Below, piece by piece: positions 8,136-16,003 of a DNA stretch of 64,000 bases (position 1 is its first letter; each line of letters starts with the position of its first letter). The translations under genes were made by a program, and so were the position numbers. The notes beneath the pieces are model-generated. The model had not been told where the DNA came from. It did not search any database and was given only the letters and a program-made list of their open reading frames with translations. This DNA is from Paenibacillus dendritiformis (lineage in GTDB: Bacteria; Bacillota; Bacilli; Paenibacillales; Paenibacillaceae). The stretch is from positions 2,046,501 through 2,110,500 of the forward strand of contig NZ_AP025344.1 of assembly GCF_021654795.1 (NCBI RefSeq). The letters run 5' to 3'.

Positions 8136-9045
8136 GCATGCAGCAGCTAAAGTTCTGCGTATCCTGAAAGTTCGCGAATCGACGTACTATGGCCGGAAGA
8201 AACGAGAGGCATCCAGTACCGAAGAACAGGCTTCATGCGCTCTAAAAGGGCGTCCTGTGCCTGGATTTTCCTCTACGAATACGGGCCGGAAAGTTTCAGA
8301 TGAACAGATTAAAGAATGGATGCTCGAACTCCTGGAAGGAGAAGAGCACATTTATGGGTATAAGAATTTGGCGCTGTGCCTCCGCAGACAACGTGGATTG
8401 ATTCTAAACAAGAAAAAGGCGTACCGCATTTGCAAAGAGTTAGGAATTCTTCAGAAACAACGGAAGAAAACAAGCAAACATCCTCGAAGAGTACCGAGAA
8501 ACCGGACGGTAACCGGGGTGAACCAGCTATGGCAAATTGATATTAAATATGGGTACGTGATTGGGCGCCAGCGTTTCTTTTTCGTGCTCAGTATCATCGA
8601 TGTATTTGACCGCGTCGTCGTCGGACAATACCGGGGTTCCGTGTGTGAGGCCAAGCACGTCGTACAGACACTATGCCGGGCGCTACAAGAACGCCTGAAT
8701 CCCGGCGATGAGTTGCCCACCGTCCGCACCGACAACGGGCCTCAGTTTGTCAGCAAGTTGTTTGGTGATACGTGCGAGAGTCTGGAGATCGTCCATGAAC
8801 GCATCCCGCCACGCAGTCCGAATATGAATGCCTACATTGAGTCATTTCATAGCTTACTCGAACGTGATCTGTTCAGCCTGACGGAATTTATGACATTTGA
8901 AGAGGCCTATGAAGCACTTGATCGTTACATGGATTTCTACAACAACCGCAGAATGCATGGTAGCCTAAAGAGCATGTCACCATCGGAATACTCAAAGTGG
9001 GTCATGACGCTGGAGGACCGATCAAAATATCATCGGGCCGTGTAA
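8080..9045 (+). CDS. IS3-family transposase OrfB (DDE domain), expressed by -1 frameshift
   Basis: Catalytic half of the transposase, read in the -1 frame from GAA at 8080 after the slip. The first in-frame start-like codon is GTG at 8257, without an RBS, so most product should be the OrfAB fusion. After an HTH_21-type linker the integrase core shows D (codon 8539, WQIDIKYGY), D (8731, TDNGPQF) and E (8839, YIESFHSLLERD), with spacing D-64-D-36-E, the IS3 pattern. The C-terminal YNNRRMHGSLKSMSPSEY motif is typical. No stops or shifts within it. Confidence 0.92.
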   Translation, partial: EEPRLSERLEIAEPFIKRGHAAAKVLRILKVRESTYYGRKKREASSTEEQASCALKGRPVPGFSSTNTGRKVSDEQIKEWMLELLEGEEHIYGYKNLALCLRRQRGLILNKKKAYRICKELGILQKQRKKTSKHPRRVPRNRTVTGVNQLWQIDIKYGYVIGRQRFFFVLSIIDVFDRVVVGQYRGSVCEAKHVVQTLCRALQERLNPGDELPTVRTDNGPQFVSKLFGDTCESLEIVHERIPPRSPNMNAYIESFHSLLERDLFSLTEFMTFEEAYEALDRYMDFYNNRRMHGSLKSMSPSEYSKWVMTLEDRSKYHRAV

Positions 9046-9121
9046 CCACGCGAAATAGGAAGCAATTCTAAGAACGCATCTTTTTTGGTGGACATGACTC
9101 CAGATATAGGGGGCCTAGCCG

Positions 9122-9340
9122 AATGTACATTATTTTAGGTCCTTTTGCTTCAAGCCGAAGCGAAAAGGGTGAAAGTCCTGCAGTTTTGCAGGATTCCCTT
9201 TCCGGTAAAGTCGTCCATATCGAATTGCTGTATTTGCGCAGGATTTCGCCTACCGAATAGGCGTGTCTTGAGAAATGGTGCAGTTTTAAGTTTTACGGAT
9301 TTCGCCTACGGGATAGACGGGTCTAGGGAATGGGGAGTTT
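9122..9340 (+). repeat. Module R, right part
   Basis: Continuation of the repeat after the IS, starting with the second AATG. It aligns with 26765-26975: TAGG(C/T)CCTTTTGCTTCAA, GATTCCCTTTC, GTCCATATCGAATTGCTGTA. It contains the perfect palindrome CCTGCA-GTTT-TGCAGG at 9177-9192. The short open frame here is not convincing as a gene. Confidence 0.8.
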
Positions 9341-9512
9341 TCAGGCCGTTGGAAAACCCTTGTTTTTTAATTTCGGGGTGGAGATTGTCCATTTTCCTGC
9401 TCATAACTTGGCACTCATAGCGTTTTAAATCGATTTTTTCAACGGAGAGACGAGATCCACCACAGAAAAAATGAAGTGCCACAAAATCCCTTGGACTTTC
9501 TCAACAGCCTGA
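9341..9512. mobile_element. MITE family M, copy 1 (172 bp)
   Basis: Imperfect terminal inverted repeats: left TCAGGCCGTTGGAAA, right complement TCAGGCTGTTGAGAAA. The interior is AT-rich and non-coding (GCGTTTTAAATCGATTTTTT) and is shared with 26388-26548. No transposase, so it would need one in trans. I cannot define a convincing target duplication. Confidence 0.75.
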
Positions 9513-9572
9513 ATTCTTGTCCCCTTCCCGTGCCAAAAAACAGTTCTTTTTGAGCACGTACTTTATTTTATT

Positions 9573-9609
9573 TTGACAAAGCTCCGCGAAGCCCTTACCA
9601 TTCTTGGTA
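9573..9609 (+). promoter_or_regulatory. Promoter of the PTS operon with overlapping dyad
   Basis: TTGACA (9573-9578), 17-bp spacer, TACCAT (9596-9601). The -10 overlaps a perfect dyad TACCA-TTCT-TGGTA (9596-9609), which could be an operator or an early RNA hairpin. The RBS AAGGAGAGG follows at once. Confidence 0.6.
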
Positions 9610-9619
9610 GAAGGAGAGG

Positions 9620-11509
9620 ATGTCCTTGAATCAGTTAGGGATTCTTCAGCAGTTATCGCGGGCGCTTATGCAGCCGCTGATCGCGCTGCCCGCAGCGGCG
9701 CTGGCGCTGGCGCTTGGCCATCTTCTGGCGGGGGCGGGCTTCCAGGATACGGCTTCGCTGTTCGAGCTGACCGGCCGGACGATCTTTTATGTGCTCCCCT
9801 ACATTTTCGCGGTGGGGGTCGCGCTGGGGCTGGCCAATAATGCCGGAATCGCCGCCCTGTCGGCGCTGCTCGGCATCTTTATTTTCCGCCAGCTGCTGAA
9901 TCAATGGAGCGGATCGGCCTTCGAGCCGACCGTATTGAACGGCATCATCTTCGGAATATTGGCGGGACTCGTCCATCAACGCTTCAAGGATGTGCGCTTT
10001 CCGGAATATATGCAATTTTTCGGAGGCCAGCGATTTGCGGTGCTCCTTACGACGCTGTGCTCGATCGCCCTTTCCTGGGTGATGATAATGCTGGCTCCCT
10101 TCATGCAGCAGGGCATCCAGTTTTTAGGGCAGGAAATATTGGCTATGGGCGGATTCGGCGTTTTTTTGTATGGCGTCCTGCATCGGGTGCTGATCGCTTT
10201 CGGCCTTCATCATCTCCTGAACAATCTGTATTGGTTCCAGGTAGGCACATTTACCGATGCCGAAGGGATGACGTACAGCGGCGATTTGCCCCGTTTTTTT
10301 GCGGGAGATCCGGAGGCAGGCGTATACATGGCCGGTCTGTATCCGATTATGATGTTCGCGCTGCCGGCCGTGGCGCTGGCTATTGTGCATGAATCGCGGG
10401 AGGATCTGCGCCCCAAAGTGCGCAAGACATACATGACGGCGGCCTTGGTCTCGCTGTTGACGGGAATTACCGAACCGATTGAATTCGCGTTCCTGTTCGC
10501 CGCACCGTATCTGTTCATCGTCCATGCGCTGTTGAGCGGGGCCGCGATGTGGATTACGGCCGAACTCGGCGTGCGGCACGGCTTCTCGTTCTCGGCCGGA
10601 GCGATAGATTATGTCGTCAATTTTCACCAGTCGAAGGGAGCGCTGTGGATTATCCCTGTCGGCATCGCGTTCGCGCTCATCTATTATGTCGTCTTCCGCT
10701 TCGCCATCCAGAAGTTCCAGATCCCGACCCCGGGCCGGGTCGAAGGCTCGCTGCTTGACGATATGGCAAGCGACCTGCTGCATCGGGTGCCGCTCATCAT
10801 GCAGGCGCTCGGGGGCAAGGATAATATAGCGGACATTCAGGCCTGCATTACCCGGCTCAGGCTGCGCGTCAACAATGACAAGCTGGTCGATCGCCATACG
10901 CTGCGCAAGCTTGGAGCGGCGGGCGTCATTCGGCTTGGCGGGGGGCATTTACAGGTCGTCTTCGGCACCTACTCGGAGCTGATCAAGGATGAGATGGTCA
11001 AGCGGCTGCAGCGCAATTCGAAGCAGGTCTGGTTTGTCGCTCCGGTGCAAGGGAAAATGATCCCGATTGAAGAGGTGCCGGACCGCATTTTCGCGCAAAA
11101 GCTTGTCGGACAAGGAGTCGCCTTCTTGCCTGACAAAGGCGAGCTCGTCTCGCCCGTACATGGCCGAGTGCGCCATGTCTACCCTACTATGCACGCGCTA
11201 GGCATCGAGACGCCGGAAGGGTTGGAAGTCCTCCTTCACATCGGAATCGAGACGTCATCGTTGAATGGCGCCGGTTTTCAGGCAGTTGTACAGGAAGGTG
11301 ATGAAGTGAGACCAGGACAGCTTATGATTAAATTCGACTACAACGAAGTGAAGAAGCGCTGCGCATCGCTCGCGACCCCGATGGTCATTACGAATTCGGA
11401 TACGGTCGCTTCTTGGAGCTTCGCGCCGTTCGCGGCGGTCAAGCGGGGGCAGACTTCCGTCATGTCGGTCGTGCTGAAGGAGCAGGCTAACGGGGGTGGT
11501 AGACGATGA
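9620..11509 (+). CDS. PTS EIICBA transporter, N-acetylglucosamine/glucose family
   Basis: Membrane permease that imports and phosphorylates a hexose, probably GlcNAc. Domain order is IIC (about 1-370, ten hydrophobic segments; motifs FFGGQRF, FGLHHLLNN, GDLPRFFAGDPEAG, and the EIIC signature TGITEPIEFAFLF), IIB (about 375-460; phosphorylated cysteine C409 in QACITRLRL) and IIA (about 480-620; H525 in TMHALGI and catalytic H540 in LLHIGIET, 15 apart as in IIA-Glc). The GDLPRFFAGD segment favours NagE over PtsG, but specificity is inference. The ATG at 9620 is only 3 bp from AAGGAG; a TTG at 9626 is an alternative. The gene overlaps ptsI by 4 bp (ATGA), so the two are translationally coupled. 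Confidence 0.92.
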   Translation: MSLNQLGILQQLSRALMQPLIALPAAALALALGHLLAGAGFQDTASLFELTGRTIFYVLPYIFAVGVALGLANNAGIAALSALLGIFIFRQLLNQWSGSAFEPTVLNGIIFGILAGLVHQRFKDVRFPEYMQFFGGQRFAVLLTTLCSIALSWVMIMLAPFMQQGIQFLGQEILAMGGFGVFLYGVLHRVLIAFGLHHLLNNLYWFQVGTFTDAEGMTYSGDLPRFFAGDPEAGVYMAGLYPIMMFALPAVALAIVHESREDLRPKVRKTYMTAALVSLLTGITEPIEFAFLFAAPYLFIVHALLSGAAMWITAELGVRHGFSFSAGAIDYVVNFHQSKGALWIIPVGIAFALIYYVVFRFAIQKFQIPTPGRVEGSLLDDMASDLLHRVPLIMQALGGKDNIADIQACITRLRLRVNNDKLVDRHTLRKLGAAGVIRLGGGHLQVVFGTYSELIKDEMVKRLQRNSKQVWFVAPVQGKMIPIEEVPDRIFAQKLVGQGVAFLPDKGELVSPVHGRVRHVYPTMHALGIETPEGLEVLLHIGIETSSLNGAGFQAVVQEGDEVRPGQLMIKFDYNEVKKRCASLATPMVITNSDTVASWSFAPFAAVKRGQTSVMSVVLKEQANGGGRR

Positions 11510-13233
11510 CGCAGAAGGTGCAGGGAATCGGGGCTTCGAGCGGAATCGCCATCGGCAAGGCGTTCGTGCTTCCGACATGGGAATGGGACGTGCCGGAGGA
11601 AAAGATGGATCCGTCCGATCTGGCCCGCGAGTTCGAGCGGCTGTACGAAGGCATCCGTTCGTCAAAGGACGAGATCGAGTTCATTAAGAGCGAGATTCGC
11701 GAGATGGTCGGAAATGAAGAGTCCTCGATATTTGACGCGCATCTGGCCATATTGGACGATCCGATATTTATGAATGAGATTCAAGGCATTATCCAGCGGC
11801 AATACAAGGCGGCCGAAGTGGCGGTCAAGGAGGCTATCGATCACTTCGTCACGATGTTCGATTTGCTGGACGATGAGTATATGAAGGAGCGGGCGCTGGA
11901 TATCAAGGATGTCGGCAACCGTCTGCTCAAGCATTTGCTGGGCGCGCCGGAGATTACGCTGCCGACCGACACGCAGCCGTATATTCTGGTCGCGAAGGAG
12001 CTGTCGCCGTCGCAGCTCGTCCATCTCAATCCGAAAAATGTGCTTGGCATCGTCATGCTGATGGGGGGGAAGACGTCCCATTCGGCGATTATGGCCCGGG
12101 CGCTTGGCATTCCGCTCGTGCTCGGACTGGAGGGGAAGATTACAAGGCCTGTCCAGACGGGCGATCTGGTCATCGTGGACGGGGAGCATGGCATCGTCCA
12201 TATTGAGCCGCCGGAGCAGGTCATAAAGCAGTACGAGGCCCGGCACGAAGCGTATGCCCGGGAGATGGACGAGCTGAAGAAGCTGGTCAAGCTTCCTGCC
12301 GTCACTCAGGATGGGCTGACGATCACCTTGTCGGCCAATATCAGCTCCACGCGCGAACTGGAGATCGCCGATCAGAACGGGGCAGAGGGCGTCGGGCTGT
12401 TCCGGACGGAATTCATGTATATGGATCGTTCGTACCCGCCGTCCGAAGCGGAGCAGTTGGCGGTCTACCGGGATGCCGCCGAGCATTACAAGGATTCGCA
12501 GGTCATTATCCGCACGCTCGATATCGGCGGCGACAAGCCGATGGAATATTTGAATCTTCCGGAAGAGGATAATCCGTTCCTCGGCTACCGGGCGATTCGC
12601 ATCTGCCTCGATCAGCAGGAGCTGTTCAAGTCTCAGCTCCGCGCCATTCTCCGGGCGAGCGCGTCTGGCCCGATCGCGATTATGATCCCGATGATCTCGT
12701 CCGTGGAGGAGATTATCGCGGCCAAGGCGGTGCTGGAAGAGGCGAAGGCGGAGCTGCGGGACGAAGGGCTGCCTTTTGACGAGAAGCTGCCTGTAGGCAT
12801 TATGATCGAGGTTCCGGCTGCGGCCCTGATCGCCGATCGTCTCGCGGAAGAGGTTGACTTCTTCAGCATCGGCACGAACGATCTGGTGCAATATACCCTG
12901 GCCGTCGACCGGATGAACGAGCAGATTGCGCATATGTACGATCCGTTCCATCCCGCGGTGCTGCGTCTCATCCGCCATACGATCGAGGCGGCCAAGGCGC
13001 GCGGCATCGGCATCAGCGTCTGCGGCGAGATGGCGGGGGATACGCGGGCCGTCCCGCTCTGGATCGCGCTGGGCGTCACCAAGCTGAGCATGTCCTCGCG
13101 CTTCATTCCACGGGTGAAGGCGGCTATCCACCGCGCGACCCGAACCGGGAGCGAGCAGCTGGCGGAACGTCTTTTCGCGGCCCGCTCCAAAGCCGAGATC
13201 GATGAGCTGATCGAACGGCATTTTTCGTCGTGA
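11506..13233 (+). CDS. ptsI: PTS enzyme I (PEP-protein phosphotransferase)
   Basis: First protein of the phosphorelay: autophosphorylates from PEP and passes the phosphate to HPr. 575 residues, full length. The HPr-binding helical N-domain is followed by the phospho-histidine H192 in GGKTSHSAIMARALG. The PEP-binding TIM barrel carries GLFRTEFMYMDR, TLDIGGDKP, GTNDLVQYTLAVDR and the acid-base cysteine C506 in SVCGEMAGD. Overlaps the EIICBA stop. No ptsH is found between or beside them, unlike the common ptsG-ptsH-ptsI order, so HPr must be supplied from elsewhere. Confidence 0.96.
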   Translation: MTQKVQGIGASSGIAIGKAFVLPTWEWDVPEEKMDPSDLAREFERLYEGIRSSKDEIEFIKSEIREMVGNEESSIFDAHLAILDDPIFMNEIQGIIQRQYKAAEVAVKEAIDHFVTMFDLLDDEYMKERALDIKDVGNRLLKHLLGAPEITLPTDTQPYILVAKELSPSQLVHLNPKNVLGIVMLMGGKTSHSAIMARALGIPLVLGLEGKITRPVQTGDLVIVDGEHGIVHIEPPEQVIKQYEARHEAYAREMDELKKLVKLPAVTQDGLTITLSANISSTRELEIADQNGAEGVGLFRTEFMYMDRSYPPSEAEQLAVYRDAAEHYKDSQVIIRTLDIGGDKPMEYLNLPEEDNPFLGYRAIRICLDQQELFKSQLRAILRASASGPIAIMIPMISSVEEIIAAKAVLEEAKAELRDEGLPFDEKLPVGIMIEVPAAALIADRLAEEVDFFSIGTNDLVQYTLAVDRMNEQIAHMYDPFHPAVLRLIRHTIEAAKARGIGISVCGEMAGDTRAVPLWIALGVTKLSMSSRFIPRVKAAIHRATRTGSEQLAERLFAARSKAEIDELIERHFSS

Positions 13234-13295
13234 CCTCCATTCGGTAAGGCCTCCCGGCCTCTTCCTATGGAGATGGGCCTGTCTCCAAACCAGAA

Positions 13296-13328
13296 AAGGC
13301 ATGGTCCCTGGATAACGGGGCCATGCCT
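13296..13328. repeat. Palindromic element GGCATGG...CCATGCC, copy 1
   Basis: Stem AGGCATGG / CCATGCCT, extended imperfectly by TCCC/GGGG around a short loop. On the minus strand it is followed by TTTTC and so could terminate the decayed minus-strand gene. A near-identical palindrome lies at 15024-15051. Confidence 0.5.
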
Positions 13329-13391
13329 GAGATTGCAGACAAACTCCCGCGAAATACGGCAACCGAGGGCGTGCTTTTCATTTTTACAAAA

Positions 13392-13735
13392 TTAGGGGAT
13401 GGTCGGCCGGTTTTCCATGTCCCGCAAATCATCCGGATTCGGAGAAAGCCGCATGAACCCCGCTAAAATTCGGTGGTATGGATGCAACGGGAGCCGTAGC
13501 GGAGCGCCCAGATCGGCGTGAAGCATCTTCTCGATATGGTCATGCGCTAGAAATGAAGCGGAATGAAGTCCGGCAAAGACGGTGCTGCGGAGAACCCAAA
13601 AAATTCATCATTGAACCGCAGCGGGCCAATGGCGATGAGCCGCCCGGGCGTGCCGATGCGCAGCCGCTCCAAGACGCCGTTCAAGGTCTGAGAGGCTCGG
13701 TTCGCCAATACATCTCCATTATTCTTCCGTCGTTC
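13392..13735 (-). pseudogene. Frameshifted remnant of an unidentified gene
   Basis: On the minus strand two adjacent frames read like one protein. One frame (about 13735 to 13547) gives ASQTLNGVLERLRIGTPGR...PSLPDFIPLHF then a stop. From the same point a second frame gives LAHDHIEKMLHADLGAPLR...DDLRDMENRPTIP to TAA at 13392-13394. A single-base indel near 13548 would join them into a smooth sequence of about 115 residues. No start or RBS is evident upstream, where the minisatellite begins, so the 5' part seems lost. I do not recognise the family. Confidence 0.45.
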
Positions 13736-13778
13736 CCGGCGAGAACGTCTGCAGTTCCGGGGCATTCACTCCGACTAA

Positions 13779-14600
13779 GCTGCAGGATCACCCACCCCCT
13801 CTAGTTCCTTATTTCACGAAATGGCTGCAGTATCACCTTCCGCTCTAGTCCTTGTCTCCGCAAAAGCTGCAGTACCACCTTCCACTCTAGTTCCTTGTCT
13901 CCGCAAAAGCTGCAGTATCACCTTCCGCTCTAGTTCCTTGTCTCCGCAAAAGCTGCAGTACCACCTTCCACTCTAGTTCCTTGTCTCCGCAAAAGCTGCA
14001 GTATCACCTTCCGCTCTAGTTCCTTGTCTCCGCAAAAGCTGCAGTACCACCTTCCACTCTAGTTCCTTGTCTCCGCAAAAGCTGCAGTACCACCTTCCAC
14101 TCTAGTTCCTTGTCTCCGCAAAAGCTGCAGTACCACCTTCCACTCTAGTTCCTTGTCTCCGCAAAAGCTTCAGTATGACTTTCCACTCTAGTTCCTTGTC
14201 TCCGCAAAAGCTGCAGTATCACCTTCCGCTCTAGTTCCTTGTCTCCGCAAAAGCTGCATATCACCTTCCGCTCTAGTTCCTTGACTCCACAAAAGCTGCA
14301 GTACCACCTTCCACACTAGTTCCTTGTCTCCGCAAAAGCTGCAGTACCACCTTCCACACTAGTTCCTTGTCTCCGCAAAAGCTTCAGTACCACCTTCCAC
14401 ACTAGTTCCTTGTCTCCGCAAAAGCTTCAGTATGACTTTCCACTCTAGTTCCTTGTCTCCACAAAAGCTGCAGTACCACCCACCACTCTAGTTCCTTGTC
14501 TCCGCAAAAGCTTCAGTATGACTTTCCACTCTAGTTCCTTGTCTCCACAAAAGCTGCAGTATCACCCACCACTCTAGCTCCTTGCTCCACAAAAGCTGCA
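13779..14600. repeat. 43-bp minisatellite, about 19 units
   Basis: Direct tandem repeats, each starting GCTGCAGTA(C/T)CACCTTCC, then (A/G)CTCTAGTTCCTTGTCT and CCGCAAAA. Unit length is 43 bp, not a multiple of three, with occasional 42 or 44-45 bp units at the edges. Variants occur in blocks (GCTTCAGTATGACTT; CACACTAG), implying duplication of multi-unit segments. No open frame spans it and there are no unique spacers, so it is neither coding nor CRISPR. Confidence 0.95.
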
Positions 14601-14611
14601 ACATTTCTCGC

Positions 14612-14820
14612 ACCTCTGTTCATCTTACTCTACCAATCCTGCAAGAATGCAGCAATTCTATTGTCACGAGGTTGCGAAAAATAGGATTGCTGCAAAAATA
14701 CAGCAATTCCTATACGGCAAGGCGTAGAGAGCGTGTAAAGTGGTGAAATGCTGCAGTTTTGCAGGATTTTCTCGAAATTTCGCCTCTTGAGGCTAAAAAT
14801 GCTGCACCTGTGCAGCATTT
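14612..14820. repeat. Cluster of TGCA palindromes
   Basis: Non-coding stretch with three hairpins: GGATTGCTG / CAGCAATTCC around 14682-14710, CTGCAGTTTTGCAG at 14751-14764, and the perfect 10-bp-arm palindrome AAATGCTGCA-CCTG-TGCAGCATTT at 14797-14820. Similar palindromes occur at 9.18, 26.8 and 46.2 kb. Confidence 0.7.
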
Positions 14821-14824
14821 TCAT

Positions 14825-14915
14825 GCGGGACCAGCTCATACAGGACCAGCTCATACAGGACCAGCTCATGCGGGACCAACTCATGCGAGAGCAGCTCATG
14901 CGAGACCAGCTCGCT
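14825..14915. repeat. 15-bp tandem repeat, about six units
   Basis: Units of GGACCAGCTCATACA, drifting to GGACCAACTCATGCG and AGACCAGCTCGCTGC. A short frame (QLIQDQLIQDQ...) runs across it but has no RBS or continuation, so I regard it as non-coding. Confidence 0.7.
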
Positions 14916-14984
14916 GCAAGCGCAGACCAGCTTGCCCTAACCTAAGCTGTCCTGCCTTCCCAGCCCCCGCCATCCCTAACAAAA

Positions 14985-15018
14985 AGAAAAGACTGTCGAC
15001 AGGACTTTGTCGACAGTC
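14985..15018 (-). terminator. Terminator of the PfpI-like gene
   Basis: On the minus strand GACTGTCGACA / TGTCGACAGTC hairpin followed by TTTTCTTTTT. Located about 55 bp past the stop of the gene ending at 15073. Confidence 0.85.
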
Positions 15019-15023
15019 TGAAG

Positions 15024-15051
15024 CATGGCCCCCGGATACGGGGCCATGCCT
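15024..15051. repeat. Palindromic element GCATGG...CCATGC, copy 2
   Basis: Perfect 10-bp arms GCATGGCCCC / GGGGCCATGC around CGGATAC. It matches the palindrome at 13296-13328, including the adjoining CCTTTCTG. Confidence 0.6.
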
Positions 15052-15072
15052 TTCTGCTTGCTCTGGACTTGC

Positions 15073-15597
15073 TCAGCGTTCCGCCAGCTTGTCGCAAAAT
15101 GCTTTCCCGTAAGCGGGAAGATCCGGCGGTCTGCGGGCCGATACGAGGTGGCCGTCGACGACGACCTCCTGATCGAGCCACGTCGCGCCCGCGTTCTCCA
15201 TGTCGTCGCGGATGCCCGGCGTCGATGTTACGGTCCGGCCCTGAAGAATTTTGGCGGAGATAAGCACCCAGCCTGCGTGGCAAATCTGGCCGATCGGCTT
15301 GGCCGCCTTATCTATGCCGCGGATTATCGAGAGGACGCCTTCATAGCGGCGGAGCTTGTCGGGAGCCCAGCCCCCCGGTACGAGCACGCCGTCGTACGAT
15401 TCGGCATCGATGTCCTCGAAAGCAAAGTCGGACGTGGCGGGAACGCCGTATTTCCCGATATACGTCTTGCCGGCCTTATCGCCAACCAGATGCACCTCCG
15501 CTCCCTCTTCGCGGACGCGGTGAACCGGATACCATAATTCCAAATCCTCGAATTCGTCATCAACGAGCGCGATGACGCGCTTGCCGCTTAAACGCAT
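15073..15597 (-). CDS. DJ-1/PfpI family protein (class I amidotransferase-like)
   Basis: 174-residue single-domain protein of the PfpI/YfkM group; members act as deglycases, stress proteins or peptidases, and the activity here is unknown. The nucleophile-elbow cysteine is in GQICHAGWVLIS (about residue 105), the partner acid near VDDEFEDLELWYP (about 15), and the loop VPGGWAPDKLR is typical. I use ATG at 15597, 11 bp from AAGGAG; an upstream ATG (15636) lacks an RBS. Monocistronic, with its own terminator. Confidence 0.9.
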   Translation of the reverse strand: MRLSGKRVIALVDDEFEDLELWYPVHRVREEGAEVHLVGDKAGKTYIGKYGVPATSDFAFEDIDAESYDGVLVPGGWAPDKLRRYEGVLSIIRGIDKAAKPIGQICHAGWVLISAKILQGRTVTSTPGIRDDMENAGATWLDQEVVVDGHLVSARRPPDLPAYGKAFCDKLAER

Positions 15598-16003
15598 AAA
15601 TATCTCAACTCCTTCGTACGGTGTATCGAAGAACAAACCTCCCGCGCAATCGAACGCGAACCGGCCCGGATTGCATCATAACGGCTCTATTTCCATAATG
15701 AAGCCTATTGAGTCTTGGGGCGGAATGGCCTACGATTTTAAGAGGGAAATTCGTTCTGCGGATGGAATAGATCCTTATCTATTCATTACCATAACGTCAT
15801 TCGGATGAAGCTGTCAAACGATAGCGGCCCTCCGGCCGCGGCCTGCTCTCCAGCCCGGCCCGGCAGCAGGGGCGGAAGCGCCCGGACGGAACGTGAGGGC
15901 AGATAGAGACTAATGATACATATCGAAGCGCATTCCATGCGATATGGCACCAGGTCCGGCATAGGGGTCAGACAGAGAGAAACTGTGATGTAGGGGTGGT
16001 TGT
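15598..16003. other. Intergenic region with a hairpin
   Basis: About 400 bp without a credible gene. Near its right end is a bulged hairpin, CATAT...CGCAT-TCC-ATGCG-ATATG (15919-15946), 57 bp before the next start. It could be an operator or leader structure. Nothing else is recognised. Confidence 0.4.

Larger units (their letters stand above)
7719..9121 (+). mobile_element. Complete IS3-family insertion sequence, 1403 bp
   Basis: Ends share the inverted repeat CTAGGCCCCCTA followed on both sides by a CTGGAG block (left 7722-7745, right complement 9098-9118). The element is flanked by AATG at 7715-7718 and 9122-9125. It carries orfA and orfB in the IS3 arrangement with a frameshift window. 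The boundaries are fixed by comparison with the uninterrupted module R at 26.7 kb, where the corresponding sequence reads straight through. Both reading frames are intact, so the copy is probably transposition-competent and recent. Confidence 0.9.

Noticed and set aside
7719..9121. Degenerate IS with orfA and orfB split by mutation
   Set aside because: The shift coincides with a canonical A_AAA_AAG heptamer and stem, so it is programmed frameshifting, not decay.
11662..13362. 566-residue minus-strand open frame
   Set aside because: Shadow of ptsI with extreme Arg/His content typical of antisense frames in GC-rich genes.
13478..13804. 108-residue plus-strand frame after ptsI
   Set aside because: Low-complexity translation without RBS; the opposite strand reads better as a decayed gene.
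13779..14600. CRISPR array
   Set aside because: Units repeat over their full 43 bp with no unique spacers and there are no cas genes nearby; it is a minisatellite.
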